Of a DNA stretch of 64,000 bases, positions 18,147 through 26,045 are shown piece by piece. The stretch is from Paralimibaculum aggregatum (GTDB lineage Bacteria; Pseudomonadota; Alphaproteobacteria; Rhodobacterales; Rhodobacteraceae), in contig NZ_BSYI01000008.1 of the NCBI RefSeq assembly GCF_030270585.1, forward strand, positions 1-64,000, read 5' to 3'. Below the pieces are notes generated by a model. That model worked only from the letters and a program-made list of their open reading frames with translations. It ran no database searches and was not told the DNA's origin. A program made the position numbers and the translations under genes. Positions within the stretch are counted from its first letter, which is position 1. Every line of letters starts with the position of its first letter.

Positions 18147-19298
18147 ATGGGAATGTTGGCAAAGGCGCTCGGGTCCGCGGCGCTCGGGCTGTTCTGCCTG
18201 TCGGGGGCCGTGGCCGCACAGGAGCTGCCGAAGAAGCTCACCTGGATGGCCTATCAGACCACCTCGTCGGGCTATGCCCAGACGGTCGCCATCGGCAACA
18301 TGCTGAAGCAGCGCCACGGCACCGCCGTCCGCGTGCTGCCGGGCAAGAACGATGTCTCGCGGATGGCGCCCCTGCGCGACCGCAAGGCCGAGTTTTGCAG
18401 CTGCGGCGCCACCGTGTGGATGGGGCAGGAAGGCGTCTACATGTTCGCCGACAAGGAGTGGGGCCCGCAGCCGCTGCGCATGCTGATGTCGGCCTTCGCC
18501 GACACCGCGCTCACGCTGATGGTCACCGAGTCCTCCGGCATCGAGACCTTCGCGGATATCCGCGGCAAGCGCGTCACCTTCGTGACGAACTCGGATTCCG
18601 TCAACTGGTCGTTCGGCGCGCTGCTGGCCTTCGGCGGCCTGACCTGGGACGACGTGGAGATCGTGCGGGTCTCCGGCACCGGGGCGGATTACGAAGCGGT
18701 GCTCAACGGCAAGGCCGACGTGGTCTTCGCCAGCACCGTCTCGCCGCTGACGCAGAAGGTCGCGGCCTCGTCCTATGGCCTGAAATGGCTGCGGATGCCG
18801 CATGACGACACCGAGGCCTGGGCCCGGCTGCAGAAGAAGGCGCCCTATTTCGTGCCGACCATGGCGACCGTCGGCACCCTGCTCTCAGAGGATGCGCCGC
18901 TGGAGAGCTCGAACTACCCCTATCCGATCCTCACGACCAATGCCGATCAGGATGCCGATATCGTCTATGCGCTCGTGAAGTCGATGAGCGAGAACCTCGA
19001 CGATTACCGCACCGGGGCGAAGGGCGCCGATGGCTGGGCGGTGGAGAACCAGAGGCTGCAATGGGCGATCCCGTTCCACGAGGGCGCCGTGCGCTACTGG
19101 AAGGAGATCGGCGTCTGGACCGAGGCCGACCAGGCGCATAACGACCGGCTGATCGCGCGCCAGGAGGTGCTGCTGTCGGCCTGGGCCGAATACAGCGAGG
19201 CCGCGGCGGACCGGTCCGGCGAGGCATTCCGCGAGGGCTGGCTTGAGGCGCGCAAGGCGGCGCTGACGGCGGCAGGCCTTCCCGTGGTCTTCGACTGA
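18147..19298 (+). CDS. TAXI-family TRAP transporter solute-binding protein
   Basis: 383 residues. A signal peptide (about 1-24, ending AVAAQ) precedes a periplasmic type II binding protein of the TRAP-associated extracytoplasmic immunogenic family (TTSSGYAQTVAIGNML; VRVLPGKNDVSRM; FADIRGKRVTFVTNSD; NGKADVVFAST). It captures a solute, usually an organic acid, for the fused permease encoded 10 bp downstream. The genetic context points to the carboxylic acid degraded by the surrounding beta-oxidation genes. Lower-confidence alternatives are dicarboxylates or amino acids. Confidence 0.92.
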   Translation: MGMLAKALGSAALGLFCLSGAVAAQELPKKLTWMAYQTTSSGYAQTVAIGNMLKQRHGTAVRVLPGKNDVSRMAPLRDRKAEFCSCGATVWMGQEGVYMFADKEWGPQPLRMLMSAFADTALTLMVTESSGIETFADIRGKRVTFVTNSDSVNWSFGALLAFGGLTWDDVEIVRVSGTGADYEAVLNGKADVVFASTVSPLTQKVAASSYGLKWLRMPHDDTEAWARLQKKAPYFVPTMATVGTLLSEDAPLESSNYPYPILTTNADQDADIVYALVKSMSENLDDYRTGAKGADGWAVENQRLQWAIPFHEGAVRYWKEIGVWTEADQAHNDRLIARQEVLLSAWAEYSEAAADRSGEAFREGWLEARKAALTAAGLPVVFD

Positions 19299-19308
19299 GA
19301 CCGCGGAG

Positions 19309-21312
19309 ATGCAATCCGCCACACATGCAGACGACGAGCCGGCGGCCCCGCGGGGCCGTCATCGCCAGCTCGCCCCGCTCTGGCGGGCTGTCGTTCTCGT
19401 CATGTCGCTCCTCGCCACCGCGTTCGCGATCTATCGCTCGTTCAACTTCGGCGAGCTGACCGGCTACACGGTGATCGACAGCCAGTATTTCTACTTGATG
19501 CTGACGCTGCTGCTGCCGCTGGCCTTCCTGGTGTTTCCGGCCGTGCCGGCGGCCTCGGGCAGGATGGCATGGTATGATGTGATCTGCTTTGCCGCGTCCC
19601 TCGGCCTCGCTTCGGTGCTGGTGGTCAATGCCGAGCGGATCCTCAACAGCGGTTGGGAGTTCATCGCGCCCGACTGGATGCAGTATGTCTGCATCGCGTT
19701 CTGGCTGCTGGTCCTCGAGGCGACCCGGCGCGCCGGCGGCAACGTGGTGGCGGCGATCGTGGCGGTGGTCTCGGCCTATCCGCTGATCGCGGGCTCGCTG
19801 CCGGGCATCCTGCAGGGCAGCACCGAGACCATCGGGGACACCGCGGCCTATCACGTGCTCTCGACCGAGAGCGTGATCGGGATCCCGTTCCGGGCCTTCG
19901 CCTATCTCGTGCTCGGCTTCATGATCTTCGGCGTGGCGTTGCAGCACACCGGGGGCGGGCGCTTCTTCATCCGGCTGGCCTTCGCGCTGCTGGGCGGCGT
20001 GCGCGGCGGGCCGGCCAAGGTGGCGGTGATCTCCTCGGGGCTGATGGGCTCGATGAGCGGCAGTGTCATCACCAACGTGCTGACCACGGGGGCGCTGACC
20101 ATTCCCGCCATGCGCCGGCACGGGATCAAGCCGCATGTGGCGGGCGGGATCGAGGCCTGCGCCTCCACCGGCGGGGTGCTGATGCCGCCCGTGATGGGCG
20201 CGACCGCCTTCATCATCGCGATCAATCTCGGGGTCTCGTATCGCGACGTGCTGATCGCGGCGGTGATCCCCTCGCTGCTCTACTTCTTCTCCCTGTTCAT
20301 CCAGATCGACGCCTATGCCGCGCGCATGAAGCTGAAGGGCATCCCGCGCGAGCGGCTGGAGTCCCTCGGCGAGGTCCTGAAGGACGGCTGGTACTACCTC
20401 CTCGTCTTCGGGCTGCTGATCCATCTCCTGATCTTCGAGAACCGCGAGGCCCAGGCGCCCTACTACGCCACGGTGCTGCTGCTGGTCATCAACCAGGTGG
20501 TTCCGGGGCACCGCTTCACGCGGGCCTCGCTGCTGGCCTTCCTCGAAAGCGTCGGGCGGCTGCTGGTCGAGCTCGCGGGCCTGCTCGCCGGGGTCGGCCT
20601 GATCGTCGGCGCGCTGGCCTATCAGAGCAAGATCGGCACCTTCGCCTTCGAGCTGCTGGCGCTGGCGGACGGGCAGGTGTTCCTGCTGCTGCTGCTCGGC
20701 GCGCTGGTCAGCTTCGTCATGGGGATCGGCGTGACCGTGACGATCGCCTACATCATCCTCGCGATCACCATGGCGCCGGCGCTGTCGGAATCCGGCCTCA
20801 ACCCGATGGGGGTGCATCTCTTCATGCTCTACTGGGGCATGCTCTCCTACATCACGCCGCCGGTCGCGCTGGGCGCCTTTGCGGCCTCGTCGATCGCCGG
20901 CGCGTCGCCGATGCGCACCGGCTTCGAGGCGATGCGGCTGGGCACGGTGATCTACTTCATCCCGTTCTTCTTCGTCGCCGACCCGGCGCTGCTGATGCAG
21001 GGCGAGGTGACGGACATCGTGCTCCTCACCGCCAAGGCGATGATCGGGATCGTCATCATCGCGATGGGGCTGCAGGGCTACCTCTTCGGTTCCGGCCGGA
21101 TCTCCGGCAGCCTTCCGGTGCGCCTGCCGAAACAGCTCGTGCTGGTTGCCGGGGGGCTGGCCATGGCGATGCCGGGAGGGCCGATGACCGGCTTCGGCAA
21201 TGTCGAGCTGACCGCGTTCGGGGCGGGCTGCGCGGCGGTCATCTACCTGATCGCCAGGATCGAGCGCGGCCTGTCCGGCCAGATGGAGAGCGGGGCCGAT
21301 GAAACCGTCTGA
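19309..21312 (+). CDS. TRAP transporter permease, fused 4TM/12TM (DctQM-type) subunit of TAXI system
   Basis: 667 residues and very hydrophobic. The N-terminal four-helix DctQ-like part (about 25-140) is followed by the DctM-like core with SGLMGSMSGSVITNVLTTGALTIPAM and STGGVLMPPVMGA motifs, typical of TRAP large subunits. C-terminal helices end near residue 640. Fusion of the small and large subunits is usual for TAXI systems. It drives Na+- or H+-coupled uptake of the ligand delivered by the adjacent binding protein. Its end overlaps the next gene by 14 bp. Confidence 0.93.
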   Translation: MQSATHADDEPAAPRGRHRQLAPLWRAVVLVMSLLATAFAIYRSFNFGELTGYTVIDSQYFYLMLTLLLPLAFLVFPAVPAASGRMAWYDVICFAASLGLASVLVVNAERILNSGWEFIAPDWMQYVCIAFWLLVLEATRRAGGNVVAAIVAVVSAYPLIAGSLPGILQGSTETIGDTAAYHVLSTESVIGIPFRAFAYLVLGFMIFGVALQHTGGGRFFIRLAFALLGGVRGGPAKVAVISSGLMGSMSGSVITNVLTTGALTIPAMRRHGIKPHVAGGIEACASTGGVLMPPVMGATAFIIAINLGVSYRDVLIAAVIPSLLYFFSLFIQIDAYAARMKLKGIPRERLESLGEVLKDGWYYLLVFGLLIHLLIFENREAQAPYYATVLLLVINQVVPGHRFTRASLLAFLESVGRLLVELAGLLAGVGLIVGALAYQSKIGTFAFELLALADGQVFLLLLLGALVSFVMGIGVTVTIAYIILAITMAPALSESGLNPMGVHLFMLYWGMLSYITPPVALGAFAASSIAGASPMRTGFEAMRLGTVIYFIPFFFVADPALLMQGEVTDIVLLTAKAMIGIVIIAMGLQGYLFGSGRISGSLPVRLPKQLVLVAGGLAMAMPGGPMTGFGNVELTAFGAGCAAVIYLIARIERGLSGQMESGADETV

Positions 21313-21781
21313 TCCGGGGGCAGAGGCGCCCCGGGGGGCCGTGAAGCCCGAGCATCTCGTCGAGATCGAGGCGCTGCGCATCCTCAAGGCGCGCTACTTC
21401 CGGCTCCTCGACACGCGCGCGCTGGATGCCTGGGCGGCGCTCTTTACCGAGGATGTCCATATCCGCTGGGAGAGCGGCGGCGACCGGGTGACGGAATATC
21501 GCGGCCGCGACGCCATGCTGAGCGGCGTCCGCGCCATGCTGGCGGCCAATGGCGGCACCACCCGCACGGCACATCAGGGCCATCTCGCCGAGCTGGAGAT
21601 CCTGGACGCGGAACGGGCGCGGGGCATCTGGGGCATGTCGGACTGCGTGCAGACCGCGAGGATGACCCGCAGGGGCTTCGGCCACTATCACGAGCGCTAC
21701 CGGAAGGACGGCGGGGAGTGGAGGATCGAGTGGCTCCACCTCACCCGCCTCTGGTGCGAATTCGGCCCACCGACGATCTGA
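21299..21781 (+). CDS. Nuclear transport factor 2 / SnoaL-like domain protein
   Basis: 160 residues with the SnoaL_4-like pattern: EIEALRILKARYFRLLDTRALDAWAALFTEDV, then REAM-type loop GRDAMLSGVRAML and HQGHLAELEIL. Members act as cyclases, dehydratases, isomerases or small subunits of ring oxygenases. It overlaps the TRAP permease gene by 14 bp and so is part of that operon. The reaction is unknown; a hydratase or isomerase on an alicyclic intermediate would fit the neighbours. Confidence 0.8.
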   Translation: MKPSDPGAEAPRGAVKPEHLVEIEALRILKARYFRLLDTRALDAWAALFTEDVHIRWESGGDRVTEYRGRDAMLSGVRAMLAANGGTTRTAHQGHLAELEILDAERARGIWGMSDCVQTARMTRRGFGHYHERYRKDGGEWRIEWLHLTRLWCEFGPPTI

Positions 21782-21823
21782 CCCGTGCTGTCCGCGCCGC
21801 ACAGCGCGCGGGACATGTCACGC

Positions 21824-21838
21824 TTCCAATAAAATGAA
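21824..21838. promoter_or_regulatory. Proposed IclR box upstream of the plus-strand crotonase operon
   Basis: TTCCAATAAAATGAA fits the TTYCRTT-N-AATGRMA pattern with some mismatches. It lies 82 bp before the crotonase start in the 138-bp gap following the SnoaL-like gene. It is the weakest of the proposed copies. Confidence 0.35.
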
Positions 21839-21919
21839 ATGCGTAACATCTGGTGAAATTTTGGTTGACTCAACCCACCGAATGCCCAACGCATAGGGAA
21901 ACGGAGAGCTTGCGGAACC

Positions 21920-22732
21920 ATGCAGATGAATACCTATGACAAGTACCAGAACCTGTCGGTCGAAAAGAGCGAGGGCATCGCGCGGCTCACCCTGAACCGC
22001 CCGGATTTCCGCAATGCGATCAGCCACGACACGCATTGCGAGCTCGAGCAGGTCTGGCTCGATCTGTCGAAGGACGACGAGGTGAAGGTCATCATCTTCA
22101 CCGGCGCCGGAACGACCTTCTCGGCCGGCGGCGACGTCAAGAACATGGCCCGCCGGGCCGGAACCGTGGAGGGGCTGAAATTCGCCCTGCGCACGCCGGG
22201 CGACACCAAGCGCCTGTTCCAGAACCTGCTCGAGGTCCGCCAGCCGATCGTCGGGGCGATCAACGGCGACTGTGTCGGGCTCGGCGCCACCCTGGCGCTG
22301 TTCTGCGACATCGCGGTGATCGCCGAGACGGCGAAGTTTGGCGACACGCATGTCAAGGTGGGGCTTGTCGCCGGCGATGGCGGCGCGGTGATCTGGCCGA
22401 TGCTGGTCGGCCCCGCGCGGGCCAAGGACTTCCTGATGCGCGGCCGGCTCATCAGCGGGGCCGAGGCGGCGGAGATGGGCCTCTTCAGCTATGCTGCGCC
22501 GGCGGAAGGCGTGATGGAGAAGGCGATCGACATCGCGGCCGATCTGGCGCGGCTGCCCGAGCACGCGGTGCAGTGGACCAAGCTCTCGGTCAACAAGGGG
22601 ATCAAGGACAACCTGAACCTCATCCTCGACGCCTCGATCGCCTATGAAATGCTGACCCTGCAGACCCACGACCACAAGGAGGCCGCGACGGCATTTGCCG
22701 AGAAGCGGCGTCCGGTGTTCAACGGCTACTGA
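21920..22732 (+). CDS. Crotonase-fold protein with hydrolase-like His/Asp residues
   Basis: 270 residues of the crotonase superfamily (TFSAGGDVKNM; GDCVGLGATLALFCD). Both catalytic Glu of enoyl-CoA hydratase are replaced: Thr stands at the GGxxE position and His144 at the PE position. His144 (GDTHVKVG) and Asp153 (VAGDGG) are nine residues apart, the same spacing as His145 and Asp154 of 6-oxocamphor hydrolase as I recall it, a crotonase that cleaves a cyclic beta-diketone by retro-Claisen hydrolysis. A CoA hydratase of the same subgroup remains possible. It starts a run of catabolic genes and has an upstream IclR-box candidate. Confidence 0.85.
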   Translation: MQMNTYDKYQNLSVEKSEGIARLTLNRPDFRNAISHDTHCELEQVWLDLSKDDEVKVIIFTGAGTTFSAGGDVKNMARRAGTVEGLKFALRTPGDTKRLFQNLLEVRQPIVGAINGDCVGLGATLALFCDIAVIAETAKFGDTHVKVGLVAGDGGAVIWPMLVGPARAKDFLMRGRLISGAEAAEMGLFSYAAPAEGVMEKAIDIAADLARLPEHAVQWTKLSVNKGIKDNLNLILDASIAYEMLTLQTHDHKEAATAFAEKRRPVFNGY

Positions 22733-22773
22733 GTGCAGGCGAAGGCGCGGGCGCAGGGCGAGGGGGGAAACGG

Positions 22774-24048
22774 GTGATATCGGACGTGTTCAACAGCGGG
22801 GATGGCGGCAGCGACGGCCGCGCGCCCGGGCCGCTCGACGGGATGGTCGTGCTCGACATGAGCCGGGTCTTTGCCGGGCCCCTCGCCGGGCAGTGGCTCG
22901 CCGATCTCGGCGCCGACGTCATCAAGATCGAGCAGCCGGGCCGCGGCGACGATGCCCGCGGCCTCCCGCCCTTTGCCCAGGCCGGGGGGCAGGACCTGCC
23001 CGGCGCCTCCTCCGCGCATCTGAGCTACAACCGCAACAAGCGCTCGATCACCCTCGACTTCACAAAGCCTGCGGGCCATGCGGTGCTGCTCGACCTCGTC
23101 CGCAAGGCCGATGTGCTGATCGAGAACTTCAAGGCGGGCTCGCTCGCGAAATACCGGCTCGACCATGCCAGCCTCAGCGCGGTCAATCCCGGGCTGATCT
23201 ACTGCTCGATCACCGGATACGGGCAGACCGGGCCATACCGCAACCGCCCGGGCTACGACATCATCTTCCAGGCCATGAGCGGGCTGATGAGCCTGACCGG
23301 CCATCACGACGACGAGCCGGGCGGCGGGCCGATGCGCGTCGGCTACAGCGCGGTGGACATCCTCACCGGCACCACTGCCGCCCTGGGGATCACGGCGGCC
23401 TTGATGCACCGGATGCGAACCGGCGAGAAGAAGGGCCAGCATATCGACCTCTCGCTGCTCGATACGCAGATCTTCAACCTCTCGCACATGGCGATGGCCT
23501 ATCTGGTCAGCGGCGATATCCCGCCCCGCTGCGGCAACCGCTCCTATACCGGCTGCCCGGTGCAGCCCTTCGACTGCGCCGATTTCCAGGTCGTGGTCAG
23601 CGTCGGCAACAACATCCAGTGGCAGCGCTTCTGCAAGGTCATGGAGGTTCCGCACCTGATCGAGGACCCGCGCTTCGCCTCGAACAGCCTGCGGGTGCAG
23701 AACCGCGACGCGCTGATCCCGCTGCTTGCGCCGCTGTTCCTGGCGCGCAAGGCGGAGGAATGGGTCGCGCTGCTCGACGGCGCCGGCGTGCCGGTGGGCC
23801 CGCTCTACGATCTCGCGCAGGTCTTCGAGGACGAGCAGGTGCGCCATCGCGGGGTGCTGAAGCAGATCCCGCATCCGGTGGCCGGCGAGGTGCCGACGCT
23901 CGCCAATCCGCTGGTGTTCTCGGAGACGCCGGTGCGCTATGCCAGCCCGCCGCCACAGCAGGGCGAGCATACCGCCGAGGTCCTCGGCAGCCTGCTCGGC
24001 CTCTCCGAGGCGGAGATCGGCGAGCTCGCGCGGCAAGGGGCGATCTGA
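22774..24048 (+). CDS. CaiB/BaiF-family (type III) CoA-transferase
   Basis: 424 residues. Family motifs include LDGMVVLDMSRVFAGPLAGQ, WLADLGADVIKIEQPGRGDD and NRNKRSITLDFTKPAG, plus VGYSAVDILTG carrying the catalytic Asp that forms the aspartyl-CoA anhydride. Start is a GTG at 22774. It would activate the incoming acid by transferring CoA from an acyl-CoA donor, the likely first intracellular step of this pathway, since no acyl-CoA ligase is encoded in the block. The next gene begins 1 bp after its stop. Confidence 0.93.
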   Translation: MISDVFNSGDGGSDGRAPGPLDGMVVLDMSRVFAGPLAGQWLADLGADVIKIEQPGRGDDARGLPPFAQAGGQDLPGASSAHLSYNRNKRSITLDFTKPAGHAVLLDLVRKADVLIENFKAGSLAKYRLDHASLSAVNPGLIYCSITGYGQTGPYRNRPGYDIIFQAMSGLMSLTGHHDDEPGGGPMRVGYSAVDILTGTTAALGITAALMHRMRTGEKKGQHIDLSLLDTQIFNLSHMAMAYLVSGDIPPRCGNRSYTGCPVQPFDCADFQVVVSVGNNIQWQRFCKVMEVPHLIEDPRFASNSLRVQNRDALIPLLAPLFLARKAEEWVALLDGAGVPVGPLYDLAQVFEDEQVRHRGVLKQIPHPVAGEVPTLANPLVFSETPVRYASPPPQQGEHTAEVLGSLLGLSEAEIGELARQGAI

Positions 24049-24049
24049 C

Positions 24050-24823
24050 ATGGAGAGTGCGGTGGTGCACCCGTCCTTCAGGGGGCAGGTCGCGGTGGTG
24101 TCGGGCGGCGCCTCGGGGATCGGCTCGGCCACCGTCCGCGGCTTTGCCGAGGAGGGCGCGAAGGTCGCGATCCTCGACCGGAACGAGCGGGCGGCACAGG
24201 CCCTCGCGGCCGACCTGCGGGATCAAGGCGCCGAGATTGCCGTGATCCCGGTAGATCTCGCCCGGGTCGAGCTGCTGGCCGGGGCCATCGACGAGGCCGT
24301 GCGGTGCCTCGGCCCGATCCGGTTCCTCGTCAACTGCGCCGGCGTCAACGACGGCGGCGGTTTCCTTGAGATGACGCCCGAGGTCTGGGACCGCATCATG
24401 GCGGTCAATCTCCGGGCGGCGATGTTTCTCTCGCAGGCGGTCGCCCGGCACATGATCGCGCAGGGCACGCCCGGCCGGATCGTCAACGTCGCCTCGGGAC
24501 ATGCGGTGCGGGCCGGTCTGCCGGTCGCCTATTGCTGCTCGAAGGCGGGGCTTGCGCATCTCACGCGGGTCAGCGCCCGCGCGTTGGGGCCGCACGGAAT
24601 CAACGTCAACACGGTCGCTCCGGGCCTCACCGACACGCCAATGATCGCGGAAGGGATGGCGCGCTATCGCCGGCAGATCGAGCAGGGCGGCGAGCTCGGC
24701 AACATGCTCAACCGGATGTCGGAGCCCGAGGACGTCGCCGACGCGATCCTGTTCCTCTGCGCGCCGGGCAGCCGGCAGATCACCGCCCAGATCGTCCATA
24801 CCGGGGCCGGCTCGGTCTACTGA
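24050..24823 (+). CDS. SDR-family oxidoreductase
   Basis: 257 residues. The cofactor motif is SGGASGIGSA near 17-26, NCAGVN lies near 90, INVAS precedes the active site, and YCCSKAG supplies Tyr-x-x-x-Lys. ILDRNERAA after strand two suggests NAD(H). ATG 24050 lies one base after the CoA-transferase stop, so the two are co-translated. It probably oxidises or reduces a ring hydroxyl or keto group of a CoA thioester in the same pathway. Confidence 0.9.
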   Translation: MESAVVHPSFRGQVAVVSGGASGIGSATVRGFAEEGAKVAILDRNERAAQALAADLRDQGAEIAVIPVDLARVELLAGAIDEAVRCLGPIRFLVNCAGVNDGGGFLEMTPEVWDRIMAVNLRAAMFLSQAVARHMIAQGTPGRIVNVASGHAVRAGLPVAYCCSKAGLAHLTRVSARALGPHGINVNTVAPGLTDTPMIAEGMARYRRQIEQGGELGNMLNRMSEPEDVADAILFLCAPGSRQITAQIVHTGAGSVY

Positions 24824-24873
24824 CCGCCTGCCCGGATGCCTGCGGCTGTCCGGAGCGAAATGCGGCTTGTTCG

Positions 24874-24907
24874 TTTCGAATGATGGCATTAGTTTCATTA
24901 AACGAAA
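24874..24907. promoter_or_regulatory. Tandem 15-bp boxes upstream of the OYE-fadJ-thiolase operon
   Basis: TTTCGAATGATGGCA (24874-24888) and TTTCATTAAACGAAA (24893-24907) match the motif found before the ACAD operon. Their centres are again 19 bp apart. The second is nearly palindromic. They end 16 bp before the reductase start, overlapping any promoter there, so a bound protein would be expected to repress. Confidence 0.5.
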
Positions 24908-24923
24908 TCTTGCGGAGACCCGA

Positions 24924-26015
24924 ATGACGCGCGCCCTTTCCCCACTCGCCTTTCCCGGCGGACCGGAGCTGCAGAACCGGCTGGTGCTCGCGCCGCTGAC
25001 CAACGGCCAGAGCCAGGAGAACGGCGAGCTTGGCGAGGACGAGCTGCGCTGGATGTCGATGCGGGCGCGCGGCGGCTACGGCATGCTGTTCACCTGCGCC
25101 TCCCACGTGCAGGAGAACGGCAAGGCCTATTCCGGCCAGCTCGGCATCTGGGCCGACCGCCACGTTCCCGGGCTCACCCGGCTGGCGCGCGCGATGAAGG
25201 CGGAGGGCGGCGTCGCCATCGCGCAGCTCCATCACGGGGGCATGCGGGCGCTGAAGGAATGGTTCGACGGCGATCTCGTCTGCGCCTCCGACAATCCGCG
25301 GACCGGGGCCCGCGCGCTGACCGCGGCGGAGGTCGCGCAGTGCATCGAGGCTTTCATCGCCGCCGCGCGCCGCGCCGAGGCCGCCGGGTTCGACGGGGTC
25401 GAGCTCCACGCCGCGCATGGCTATCTGCTGCAGGAGTTCTTCAGCCCCTCGATCAATCGGCGCACCGACCGCTATGGCGGCGATCTCCAGGCGCGCTACC
25501 GGATCCTCTTCGAGATCCTCGACGGGGTCCGCGCGAGATGCCGCCCGGGCTTCCTCGTCGGGGTACGTCTCTCGCCGGAGCGTTTCGGCATGCTCCTCTC
25601 CGAGACCCTGGAGGTCGCGGAGCGGCTGATGCGGGAAGGGTGGGTGGACTTCCTCGACATGTCGCTCTGGGATGTCTTCAAGAAGCCGGAGCAGCCGGGC
25701 TTTGGCGCCACGCCGCTCATCGTGCACTGCACGCGGCTCAACCGCGGCCGGGCGCTGCTCGGCGTTGCCGGCAAGATCTACACGCCCGAGGATGCCGAGC
25801 GGGCGCTCGGCGCCGGCGCCGACTGGGTGATGCTGGGCCGCGCGGCCATCCTCAACCACGACTTCCCGAAACGCCATGCTGCGGATCCCGGCTACCGGCC
25901 CGTGCAGATGCCGACGACCGTGCGGCACCTGCGTGGCCAGGGGCTCTCCGACCGTTTCATCGACCGGATGAAGGTGACCTGGCCGGATTTCTTCGAGCCC
26001 GAGGAGGTTGGCTGA
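24924..26015 (+). CDS. Old yellow enzyme family NADH:flavin oxidoreductase
   Basis: 363 residues, a single FMN-binding TIM barrel. Conserved OYE elements are visible: AQLHHGGMRA, ELHAAHGYLLQEFFSPSINR, RTDRYGGDLQ and ADWVMLGRAAI near the end. Unlike 2,4-dienoyl-CoA reductase it lacks the 4Fe-4S cluster and the C-terminal FAD/NAD half. It probably reduces an alpha,beta-unsaturated carbonyl or dienoyl-CoA formed from the ring substrate. The ATG at 24924 follows the paired regulatory boxes. Confidence 0.9.
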   Translation: MTRALSPLAFPGGPELQNRLVLAPLTNGQSQENGELGEDELRWMSMRARGGYGMLFTCASHVQENGKAYSGQLGIWADRHVPGLTRLARAMKAEGGVAIAQLHHGGMRALKEWFDGDLVCASDNPRTGARALTAAEVAQCIEAFIAAARRAEAAGFDGVELHAAHGYLLQEFFSPSINRRTDRYGGDLQARYRILFEILDGVRARCRPGFLVGVRLSPERFGMLLSETLEVAERLMREGWVDFLDMSLWDVFKKPEQPGFGATPLIVHCTRLNRGRALLGVAGKIYTPEDAERALGAGADWVMLGRAAILNHDFPKRHAADPGYRPVQMPTTVRHLRGQGLSDRFIDRMKVTWPDFFEPEEVG

Positions 26016-26045
26016 GCCTTCCCGCAGCCGATGAAAGGAGAAGCC

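Noticed and set aside
18931-21387. An 818-codon minus-strand frame opposite the TRAP permease
   Set aside because: Very charged, low-complexity product opposite a clear membrane protein; antisense shadow.
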